The notes below the pieces were generated by a model. It was not told where the DNA came from and searched no databases. It saw nothing but the letters and a program-made list of their open reading frames with translations. A DNA stretch of 64,000 nucleotides from Seohaeicola saemankumensis (GTDB lineage: Bacteria > Pseudomonadota > Alphaproteobacteria > Rhodobacterales > Rhodobacteraceae), in contig NZ_JAIUZI010000001.1 in NCBI RefSeq assembly GCF_020171285.1, positions 186,001 to 250,000 of the forward strand. The letters run 5' to 3'. Positions 8,398 through 15,656 of this stretch are shown piece after piece; positions within the stretch are counted from its first letter, which is position 1; each line of letters begins with the position of its first letter. A program made the translations under genes and the position numbers.

Positions 8398-9456
8398 GTG
8401 ACGGACGCCAAAACGCCCGCAATCACCTGCCGCAACGTGTGGCAGGTGTTTGGGTCGGGCGCGAAACAGGCCCTGTCGACGGCCCTGTCAGGGTCGGGGA
8501 ACGATCCCCAGGGGGCCGCGGACCAGCTGCTCAAGGGCGGATTCATCCCGGCCGTGCAGGATGTTTCGTTTGATGTGGCCGAGGGCGAGCTCTTTGTGAT
8601 CATGGGGCTCAGCGGGTCGGGGAAATCCACCCTGATCCGCGCCATTTCGCGTTTGCTTCAGGCCACTGCGGGGGAAATCAGGATCGAGGGCGAAGACATC
8701 GTTGCCGCCGGCAAGCAGCGCATGATCGAGCTGCGGCGCAACACCCTGGGCATGGTGTTCCAGCACTTTGGCCTGTTCCCGCATATGACAGTGGCCGAAA
8801 ACGTGGCCTATCCCCTGCGGGTTCAGGGTATTGGGCGCAGTCAACGCATGGCCAAGGCGCAGGAGGTCATCGACCTTGTCGGCCTTGGCGGGCGCGAGGA
8901 GAATTTTCCGCGCGAATTGTCGGGCGGACAGCGTCAGCGCGTCGGCATCGCCCGGTCCCTCGTGACCGATTGCAAGGTCTGGTTCCTTGATGAACCTTTT
9001 TCCGCGCTGGATCCGCTGATCCGGCGTCAATTGCAGGATGAATTCCTGCAAATTCAGGCCAAGCTGAAGACCACCATCGTCTTTATCACCCATGACATCA
9101 ACGAGGCGCTGAAACTGGCCGACCGGATCGCCATCATGCGCGATGGGCGCATCGTCCAGATCGGCACACCTGCCGATATCGTGTTGCGGCCGGCAGACGA
9201 CTACGTGCGCGAGTTTTCAAAAGACGTGGCAAAAGGGCAGCACGCTCATGTCCGGTCCGTCATGCAAAGCGGACCGGACGCGCCCGTTGCGGGGCCGGAC
9301 GATCCGGGTCTGAAAACGGGCATGACACTGGATGCAGCCCTTGCGCGCTGCATGTCGCTGTACGAACCGGTTCCTGTCCATGATGACAGTGGCGCGATCG
9401 TCGGAACCGTACATCCGGCCGATTTGGCTGCGGCGCTGCAGGCCGACGAGACATGA
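8398..9456 (+). CDS. proV: Glycine betaine/proline ABC transporter ATP-binding protein
   Basis: ATPase of the betaine importer, 352 residues from GTG at 8398, 10 bp after proX. Walker A GLSGSGKST lies at 70-78, signature LSGGQRQR near 174, Walker B VWFLDEP at 194-200, followed by the H-loop THDINEAL. The C-terminal tail (KTGMTLDAALARCMSLYEPVPVHDDSGAIVG) resembles a single CBS-type half, which in OpuA/ProV transporters senses ionic strength. The long segment between the first strand and Walker A is typical of ProV. Overlaps the permease gene by ATGA. Confidence 0.92.
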   Translation: MTDAKTPAITCRNVWQVFGSGAKQALSTALSGSGNDPQGAADQLLKGGFIPAVQDVSFDVAEGELFVIMGLSGSGKSTLIRAISRLLQATAGEIRIEGEDIVAAGKQRMIELRRNTLGMVFQHFGLFPHMTVAENVAYPLRVQGIGRSQRMAKAQEVIDLVGLGGREENFPRELSGGQRQRVGIARSLVTDCKVWFLDEPFSALDPLIRRQLQDEFLQIQAKLKTTIVFITHDINEALKLADRIAIMRDGRIVQIGTPADIVLRPADDYVREFSKDVAKGQHAHVRSVMQSGPDAPVAGPDDPGLKTGMTLDAALARCMSLYEPVPVHDDSGAIVGTVHPADLAAALQADET

Positions 9457-11516
9457 CGACGCGAAGTGACCCGGTTGCGATCTTTCGGCACCAAACGCCC
9501 GGCGCGCAGGCGGCCTTGCTGACCGTATTGGTCGGGGCGCTCTGCCTGGCTCTTGAACCGGTCGCGCCCTGGTTGGGGGCCTGGCCCACGGCCTGGACCC
9601 TGCCGGCCACCGATTGGGTCGGGACAGTGACCGAAGCTGTGCTGCAGGCGATCAAGCCGGTCGCACGCTGGTTCTCGCGGTTGCTGAGCTATCCAATGAA
9701 TGGCGCCGACTGGCTTTTGAACATAACGCCCTGGCCGATTGTCCTGGGTGTCACGACCGCCGTGGGTTGGTTGCTGGGCGGGGTGCCGATGGCATTGCTC
9801 GGGTTTCTGGGGCTGAGCTTTGTTCTGGCCTCCGGATACTGGAGCGAAAGCATGAACACCCTGGCGCTGGTGGCGGTCTCGGTGCCGGTGGCGCTTGTCG
9901 TTGGCGGCGCAATTGGCATCCTGGCGAATGAAGTGCCACGGATCAAGACAGCGGTGGACGCAGTCCTGGACGTGATGCAAACGGTGCCTACTTTTGCCTA
10001 TCTCACCCCATTGCTTTTGCTGTTCGGATTTGGCCCGGTGGTCGGTTTGATCGCCAGTGCGATTTATGCGGCCCCACCGATGGCGCGGAACGTGATCCTT
10101 GGGTTGGAGCGGGTCGATCCGGACATCAAGGAAGCTGCGATCATGTCAGGGGGCACACGGTGGCAGCAGCTGTTTCAGGTCGAACTCCCCTCCGCCAGCA
10201 CACAGATCATGGTTGGTGTGAACCAGTCGCTGATGGCGGCCTTGTCGATGGTGATCATCGCGGCCGTTATCGGCGGATTTGACGATATCGGCTGGGAAGT
10301 GCTGCTGACCATGCGCAAGGCGCAGTTCGGGCAAAGCCTGCTGGCCGGGCTGGTGATCGTCGTTTTCGCCGTGGTGATAGACCGGATGAGCGGCGCCATG
10401 GCGACCGAACGCAAGAAACACGATACCCGCGTATTCTATGGGCTGTTGTTGGTCAGCGTGGCGGTGACGCTTCTGTTCTGGGCGCGGCTGCCCAACCCTG
10501 CCGAGTTTACGGCGTTGGCGCCGGTTGCCGATCATGTGGACCAGGCGCTGACGACCTTCACCGTTGCCAATGGCGCGACATTGGACGCGATCAAGAACGG
10601 TGCGATGTTCTACGGCCTGCTGCCGTTGCGGATCGGTCTGGATCAGGCGGTGCTGCCGTTCACCTGGGGGTTTGCCTGGACAGCGGGAATGAGCGCGGCC
10701 TTGTTCGCGGCGGGGGCTGGTCTCTGTCTTGTGCTCGCCTGGCGCGGGCGCCTCACTTCCGGGCTGATGGTGATGATCGGCGTAGGCGTGCTTGAGACCG
10801 GAATCACCAACCTGCCATGGCCCTTTGTCCTGACCGGCGCTGGCGCCTTGGCCTGGGTCGCGGGGGGGCGTCGGTTGGCGCTGACGGTTCTTGTGTTGCT
10901 GTCCACGATCCTGGTTTCGGGACTTTGGGATCGCGCGTTGCTGTCGCTGTACCTCAGCGGTGCGTCGGTCTTTGCCTGTACCGTCGTCGGAGGGGCAACG
11001 GGAGTGTTGTGCGCGGTCAGCCCTCTGGCATGGCGCGTTGTGCGCCCGATCTGCGATATGTTGCAGACGATCCCGCTCTTTGTCTTTCTGATCCCGGTCC
11101 TGATGTTCTTTCAGATCGGAGAGTTTTCGGCCTTTCTGGCCATCTGTGCCTACGCCATCGTTCCGATGATCCGATATACGCGGCATGGGCTGGTGTCGAC
11201 ACCGCCGGACCTGATCGAAGCTGCGACCGCCACGGGCGCCACGCCCTGGCAGATCATGCGCGACGTACGGACGCCCTATGCCGCGCCGACGATTCTTCTG
11301 GGGCTGAACCAGACGATCCTATACGGCTTTGCCATGCTGGTGATTGCCGCGCTGATCGGCACAACGGGGCTGGGCCAGTCAATCTACCTGGCACTGGGGC
11401 AGGCCGACGTCGGTCTGGGCCTGTCGGCAGGTGCGGCAATGGCAATACTGGCGCTGATTGCGGATCGTATCGTACAGGGGTTTGCCGAGGAACGCCGTCA
11501 GGCGCTTGGACTGTAG
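9453..11516 (+). CDS. proW: Glycine betaine/proline ABC permease, tandem-duplicated fusion
   Basis: Membrane subunit of the importer, 687 residues, about twice the usual ProW length. Two permease domains lie in series, each with its own ATPase-coupling EAA loop: EAAIMSGGTRWQQLFQVELP in the first half and EAATATGATPWQIMRDVRTP in the second. So one chain should supply both halves of the transmembrane pore. The halves also share PM-R-then-G and GLNQT/GVNQS motifs after the loop. Such fused permeases are known in Rhodobacterales betaine-type systems. It overlaps proV by 4 bp and is followed 15 bp later by nnrU. Confidence 0.9.
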   Translation: MTTRSDPVAIFRHQTPGAQAALLTVLVGALCLALEPVAPWLGAWPTAWTLPATDWVGTVTEAVLQAIKPVARWFSRLLSYPMNGADWLLNITPWPIVLGVTTAVGWLLGGVPMALLGFLGLSFVLASGYWSESMNTLALVAVSVPVALVVGGAIGILANEVPRIKTAVDAVLDVMQTVPTFAYLTPLLLLFGFGPVVGLIASAIYAAPPMARNVILGLERVDPDIKEAAIMSGGTRWQQLFQVELPSASTQIMVGVNQSLMAALSMVIIAAVIGGFDDIGWEVLLTMRKAQFGQSLLAGLVIVVFAVVIDRMSGAMATERKKHDTRVFYGLLLVSVAVTLLFWARLPNPAEFTALAPVADHVDQALTTFTVANGATLDAIKNGAMFYGLLPLRIGLDQAVLPFTWGFAWTAGMSAALFAAGAGLCLVLAWRGRLTSGLMVMIGVGVLETGITNLPWPFVLTGAGALAWVAGGRRLALTVLVLLSTILVSGLWDRALLSLYLSGASVFACTVVGGATGVLCAVSPLAWRVVRPICDMLQTIPLFVFLIPVLMFFQIGEFSAFLAICAYAIVPMIRYTRHGLVSTPPDLIEAATATGATPWQIMRDVRTPYAAPTILLGLNQTILYGFAMLVIAALIGTTGLGQSIYLALGQADVGLGLSAGAAMAILALIADRIVQGFAEERRQALGL

Positions 11517-11531
11517 GACGCGAGGGGATCT

Positions 11532-12203
11532 ATGCAGGGATGGTTCGGGTTCGGCGCGGCGCTGCTTGTCTTTCTTCTGAGCCACGCCATTCCGGTGCGC
11601 CCGCCTGTGCGGCCCTGGCTGGTGGCGCGCTTGGGGCTGCGGGGATACTTCGCGGCCTATAGCCTGTTGTCCATCGCCGTTCTGGCCTGGCTGATCATCG
11701 CGGCGGCCAATGCGCCCTACGTGCAAGTAATCCCGCCGTGGGGTGCCCTTCGCTGGGTGCCGATACTGGCTATGGCGCCTGTCTGTCTTCTGGTCACTGG
11801 CGGGATGTGGGGTCAAAACCCTCTGTCCTTTGGCGGGGTCGGTTCGCGGAGCTTTGACCCGGAGCATCCAGGTCTGCTGGCGGTCACCCGGCATCCGATG
11901 CTTTTGGCGTTGTTCATCTGGTCGATGGCGCATCTGTTGGCCAACGGAGATCTGGCCCACGTGATCCTCTTTGGCCTGTTTGCCGGGTTTGCCTGGATCG
12001 GCATGGCCCTGATCGACCGTCGCAAACGCCGGGATATGGGCGAAGACCTCTGGCAGGAAATGGCGCGCAACACGGCGCGCCTCTCGCTCGCGCGGGTCGC
12101 CGATCTGAGGGGGCTGACGATGCCCGCCTTGGCGGCGATTGGCATGTATGCCCTGTTGATCCTGTTACACCCGCTGGTGATCGGAGTCTCGCCCTTGCCC
12201 TGA
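11532..12203 (+). CDS. NnrU family membrane protein
   Basis: A 223-residue protein with about five to six hydrophobic segments and the NnrU signature HPGLLAVTRHPMLLALFIWSMAHLL region. NnrU was first named for its link to nitric oxide and nitrite metabolism in denitrifiers, but related proteins (also isoprenylcysteine methyltransferase-like folds and CrtF-adjacent homologs) occur widely without denitrification. Here it follows the betaine permease by 15 bp, so it is probably cotranscribed. No nitrite or nitric oxide reductase gene is in the window, so a denitrification role cannot be claimed. Confidence 0.82.
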   Translation: MQGWFGFGAALLVFLLSHAIPVRPPVRPWLVARLGLRGYFAAYSLLSIAVLAWLIIAAANAPYVQVIPPWGALRWVPILAMAPVCLLVTGGMWGQNPLSFGGVGSRSFDPEHPGLLAVTRHPMLLALFIWSMAHLLANGDLAHVILFGLFAGFAWIGMALIDRRKRRDMGEDLWQEMARNTARLSLARVADLRGLTMPALAAIGMYALLILLHPLVIGVSPLP

Positions 12204-12229
12204 TCCCAAGTGGCATTGGCGCTTTGGGC

Positions 12230-12243
12230 TTGGGGTGATACAA
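12230..12243. promoter_or_regulatory. TTG-N8-CAA half-site pair (possible FNR/NnrR-type box)
   Basis: The spacer between nnrU and the DUF2478 gene holds TTGGGGTGATACAA, matching only the outer TTG/CAA half sites of Crp/Fnr-family boxes. Its inner bases do not match TTGAT-N4-ATCAA. It lies very close to the next start codon, so activation from here would be odd. Weak evidence. Confidence 0.2.
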
Positions 12244-12271
12244 GCGCTCAATGCAGGGAGTTGAGACGACA

Positions 12272-12799
12272 GTGACGCTTAAACTTGGCTATATCGTGAA
12301 CGATATACGGGGCGAAACCGATCGGACCCTGGCCGCATTCGCGGACCGTCTTCTGGCGACGGATCTGCGTTTGGCCGGCGTCGTGCAAACCAACAGCGAA
12401 TGTGTCGACGGTGGCCGGTGCGACATGGACCTGCAGGTGCTGCCTGACGGGCCGGTGATCCGGATTTCGCAGTCGCTGGGGCAAGGCTCGCGCGGTTGTC
12501 GGCTGGATCCGGCAGCGCTGGAACAGGCGGTCGGTCTGGTTCTGACGTCGCTGGAGAGTGACCCGGATTTGCTGATCATCAACAAGTTCGGCAAGCACGA
12601 GGCCGACGGTCGGGGGTTTCGCCCCCTGATCGCCGAGGCATTGGCACGCGATATTCCGGTGTTGGTTGGTGTCAACGCCCTGAACGAAACGCGGTTCGTC
12701 GAGTTCTCGGGTGGAGAAGCCCAGCGTTTGTCCTGTGACGCGGCAAGCCTGTCAGATTGGCTTTCCCTGAAAAACGGGAAACCGGCCGTAGAGGCGTAA
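12272..12799 (+). CDS. DUF2478 domain protein
   Basis: A 175-residue cytoplasmic protein from a GTG start at 12272 (preceded by AGGGAG), beginning TLKLGYIVNDIRGETD; an ATG at 12251 would add seven residues. The block NKFGKHEADGRGFRPLIAEALARDIPVL region is the recognisable core of DUF2478. That family is P-loop-like in outline and is often found near molybdate transport or nitrogen-oxide genes in Rhodobacterales and rhizobia; its biochemical role is unknown. Several cysteines (SECVDGGRCDMD, GCRL) could bind metal. It follows nnrU by about 70 bp on the same strand. Confidence 0.75.
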   Translation: MTLKLGYIVNDIRGETDRTLAAFADRLLATDLRLAGVVQTNSECVDGGRCDMDLQVLPDGPVIRISQSLGQGSRGCRLDPAALEQAVGLVLTSLESDPDLLIINKFGKHEADGRGFRPLIAEALARDIPVLVGVNALNETRFVEFSGGEAQRLSCDAASLSDWLSLKNGKPAVEA

Positions 12800-12816
12800 G
12801 GCCCTGCTTCAGACGC

Positions 12817-13368
12817 TCAGGACTCCCAGACCACCTGCGGTGCGAACCTCGGGCGGGTAAAGACAAAGTTCTCCAGCACCTTGTTGGACATACCGACGTT
12901 GAACAACGGAACGAATGTGTTTGTTGTTTCGACCAGAATGACCCGGTCGTTATCCGGCATCACCGGCAGGCGGCTCGAGATAGTGCCGATGTTTTCGTCG
13001 TCCAGTTTGGTGTCGCGGTTGCGGGTTGCCGACCATTCGACAAAGTAGCGATCTTCGTCCTGGTCCCAGCGGATCACGCTGACCCGCAGCGACGTTGGTG
13101 ACGTCGATCGCGTCATCAGCGTCAGAACCTTCAGCATACTGTCGATGTAGTCTTCGTTGATCGCATTGGTCTCTCGCGAGATCACATCGCTGATCGAATA
13201 GGCCGCCTTAAGGTTCACGTTGCTCTGGCGGTAACCATCAAAGAAAACGTAGGTCGCCATGAAGGCCCAGAAAAGAAACGGCATGACCAGTACGAATTCA
13301 AGCGTCACGGCCGCCTGCGTATCGTCTCGGAAATTTCGCAAGAAGCGGGTCAGAGAATTGTTAAACAT
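12817..13368 (-). CDS. TadE/TadG-like pilus assembly (pseudopilin-type) protein
   Basis: A 183-residue protein with one N-terminal membrane helix in the TadE/G pattern: basic start, AAVTLEFVLVMPFLFWAFMATYVFF with the conserved Glu six residues into the hydrophobic stretch, then a periplasmic beta-rich domain. The ATG at 13368 has an AGGTGG site. TadE/G proteins act as minor pseudopilins of Flp/Tad pili or related secretion. No tad ATPase, secretin or Flp pilin lies nearby, so this is an orphan copy. It is convergent with the DUF2478 gene. Confidence 0.78.
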   Translation of the reverse strand: MFNNSLTRFLRNFRDDTQAAVTLEFVLVMPFLFWAFMATYVFFDGYRQSNVNLKAAYSISDVISRETNAINEDYIDSMLKVLTLMTRSTSPTSLRVSVIRWDQDEDRYFVEWSATRNRDTKLDDENIGTISSRLPVMPDNDRVILVETTNTFVPLFNVGMSNKVLENFVFTRPRFAPQVVWES

Positions 13369-13703
13369 GGGACCACCTGCATCAAACACCTTTCGCCGGT
13401 GCTTGCTGCACTGCGGCGATGTGGCAGGATTATGGCCCCGGTTGGCGGAAATGTGGTGAATTTTCGTCAATAATGGTAAAAATGTGGCCGCAACCGCCCG
13501 GTGCGGGCAATTATGCCGGAAAGACCCCCGCCATTGTTCTCAGTCCGAGAACGACAGCCGCGATTCGGAGGCTTGGACGGTATCTGAAAAGTGGCATTTT
13601 CAAGATGATGCTGGAGTGTGGCCGGGCCGTCCGCCGCCGGCGAAAAGGGGAACGGGCGGCCTTGCTCTCCGAACAGCTGTTGTGCCGTGCCGGATCCATT
13701 CAG
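13369..13703. other. Intergenic region without a convincing gene
   Basis: About 335 bp between the TadE/G-like gene and the sat-cysC terminator. Open frames here show no start with a ribosome site and no recognisable product. The part next to 13368 is expected to carry the TadE/G promoter. I see no tRNA-like cloverleaf or repeat. Confidence 0.5.
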
Positions 13704-13741
13704 GCACAAAAAAACCCGGCGTACACAAAAGCACGCCGGGT
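13704..13741 (-). terminator. Rho-independent terminator of sat-cysC
   Basis: Read on the minus strand, a 9-bp perfect stem (ACCCGGCGT at 13714-13722 pairing with ACGCCGGGT at 13733-13741) is followed by a run of seven Ts. It sits 25 bp past the sat-cysC stop, exactly where an intrinsic terminator is expected. Confidence 0.9.
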
Positions 13742-13765
13742 CCTGGAAAGCTGTGTGGTATCTTA

Positions 13766-15484
13766 TCAGCTCAGGCCGATCAGACCCATCGCCTCGAGCT
13801 TCAACAGCACCTGGTGGGCGCAGTTGTCCACGTCTGTGCCTTCGGTCTCGACCCGCAGTTCGGGGTTTTCCGGAACATCATAGGGGTCCGAAATCCCGGT
13901 GAACTCCTTGATCTTGCCTTCGCGGGCCAGTTTGTACAGGCCTTTGCGGTCGCGCTTTTCGCACTCTTCGATCGAGGTGGCCACGTGCACTTCGACAAAG
14001 GCGCCATAGGCTTCGATGTCTTCGCGCACCGCGCGGCGGGTGGTGGCATAGGGCGCGATCGGCGCACAGATGGCGATACCGCCGTTCTTGGTGATCTCGG
14101 AGGCCACATAGCCGATGCGGCGAATGTTCAGGTCGCGGTGCTCTTTCGAGAAGCCCAGCTCCGAGCTGAGGTTTTTCCGGACGATGTCACCATCGAGCAG
14201 GGTCACCGGGCGGCCGCCCATCTCCATCAGTTTGACCATCAGCGCGTTGGCGATGGTCGATTTGCCCGAACCCGAGAAACCGGTGAAGAACACGGTAAAG
14301 CCCTGCTGCGAGCGCGGCGGCTTGGTGCGGCGCAGTTCGGCGACCACCTCGGGGAAGGAGAACCACTCCGGGATTTCCAGACCTTCGGCCAGACGGCGGC
14401 GCAGTTCTGTGCCCGAGATGTTCAGGATGGTGACGTTGTCGCGATCTTCGATCTCGTCGTTGGGTTCGTACTGGGCGCGTTCCTGCACATAAACCATGTG
14501 CTTAAAGTCGACCATTTCGATGCCCATCTCGTCCTGATGCTGGCGGAACAGGTCCTGCGCATCATAGGGGCCATAGAAATCTTCGCCCTGGCTGTTGCTG
14601 CCGGGGCCGGCGTGGTCGCGGCCGACGATGAAGTGGGTGCAGCCATAGTTGGCGCGGATCAGACCGTGCCAGACCGCCTCGCGCGGGCCGGCCATCCGCA
14701 TGGCCAGCGGCAGCAGCGACATGGTGGTGGTCGACGCCGGATACTTGTCCAGAACCGCCTCGTAGCAGCGCACACGGGTGAAGTGGTCGACGTCGCCCGG
14801 CTTGGTCATGCCGACAACCGGGTGGATCAGCAGGTTGGCCTGCGCTTCTTTCGCGGCGCGAAAGGTCAGTTCCTGGTGGGCGCGGTGCAGCGGGTTGCGG
14901 GTCTGGAAGGCGACGATACGGCGCCAGCCCAGCTTGCGGAAATAGGCGCGCAGTTCGTTCGGGGTGTCGCGGCTGCCGCGGAAATCATAGTGCACGGGCT
15001 GCTGGATGCCGGTGACCGGGCCGCCCAGATAAATCTCGCCTGCGGTATTGTGCAGGTAGTTGACAGCCGGGTGCGCCTGATCGTCGGCACCGAAAACCTT
15101 TTCCGCCTCGCGCGATTTGTTCGGCTTCCAGCGGTCGGTCACGGTCATGGTGCCCAGAATCACGCCTTCCTGATCGCGCAGCGCGATGTCCTCGCCGATT
15201 TCCAGGCCGTCGGCAAAGGCTTCGGACACATCCAGAGTGATCGGCATCGGCCACAGCGAACCATCTGCCAGGCGCATGTTCTCGACCACGCCGTCATAGT
15301 CTTTCTCGGACAGAAAACCTTTGAGCGGGTTGAAACCGCCGTTCATCAGCAATTCAAGGTCGCAGATCTGACGCGGCGTCAGGTCCAGGCTCTTCAGGTT
15401 GCCCGCTTCGACCTTCAGCTTCTGGGCGGATTCGTAGGAAACATACAGCTCCGGGATCGGGGCCAGATTGCTAAGCATTGTCAT
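13766..15484 (-). CDS. sat-cysC: Bifunctional sulfate adenylyltransferase / APS kinase
   Basis: Fused sulfate-activating enzyme, 572 residues. The N-terminal ATP sulfurylase (to about residue 390) makes APS from ATP and sulfate; it has QTRNPLHRAHQ at 194-204 and GRDHAGPG at 288-295. The C-terminal APS kinase makes PAPS and has Walker A GFSGSGKST at 402-410 and the DGD and RR motifs. This homo-oligomeric Sat-CysC fusion is typical of Rhodobacterales and replaces CysDN. PAPS feeds assimilation or sulfotransferases such as the one at 5502-6494. The gene stands alone with its own terminator; an inverted repeat lies 70-100 bp upstream. Confidence 0.96.
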   Translation of the reverse strand: MTMLSNLAPIPELYVSYESAQKLKVEAGNLKSLDLTPRQICDLELLMNGGFNPLKGFLSEKDYDGVVENMRLADGSLWPMPITLDVSEAFADGLEIGEDIALRDQEGVILGTMTVTDRWKPNKSREAEKVFGADDQAHPAVNYLHNTAGEIYLGGPVTGIQQPVHYDFRGSRDTPNELRAYFRKLGWRRIVAFQTRNPLHRAHQELTFRAAKEAQANLLIHPVVGMTKPGDVDHFTRVRCYEAVLDKYPASTTTMSLLPLAMRMAGPREAVWHGLIRANYGCTHFIVGRDHAGPGSNSQGEDFYGPYDAQDLFRQHQDEMGIEMVDFKHMVYVQERAQYEPNDEIEDRDNVTILNISGTELRRRLAEGLEIPEWFSFPEVVAELRRTKPPRSQQGFTVFFTGFSGSGKSTIANALMVKLMEMGGRPVTLLDGDIVRKNLSSELGFSKEHRDLNIRRIGYVASEITKNGGIAICAPIAPYATTRRAVREDIEAYGAFVEVHVATSIEECEKRDRKGLYKLAREGKIKEFTGISDPYDVPENPELRVETEGTDVDNCAHQVLLKLEAMGLIGLS

Positions 15485-15656
15485 ATCAAATCTCTCGATT
15501 GTCTTGGTGTGGCGCGGGCCAAATGAACCCGGTCGGGCGCGGCATAGACCCGGAAACAGGAGAAAGTCTAGCCGTAGATGCCTGTTTTTGCCGCAGTGAG
15601 TGATTTTGGCGCGGGAAACGCGGTTTTTTGCCGTTTTTGTGCCCTTGTCCGGGCGT

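Noticed and set aside
9246..11186. Long minus-strand open frames opposite proV and proW (up to 346 codons)
   Set aside because: High-GC shadow frames: low-complexity Arg/Pro/Gln-rich products with no motifs, opposite well-supported transporter genes.
13484..15526. 680-codon plus-strand open frame opposite sat-cysC
   Set aside because: Antisense shadow of a highly conserved enzyme; the product is His/Val/Ala-rich without family likeness.
15611..15636. GCGCGGGAAACGCGG followed by TTTTTT, terminator-like on the plus strand
   Set aside because: No plus-strand gene ends here; the stem is only 4 bp and probably coincidence.
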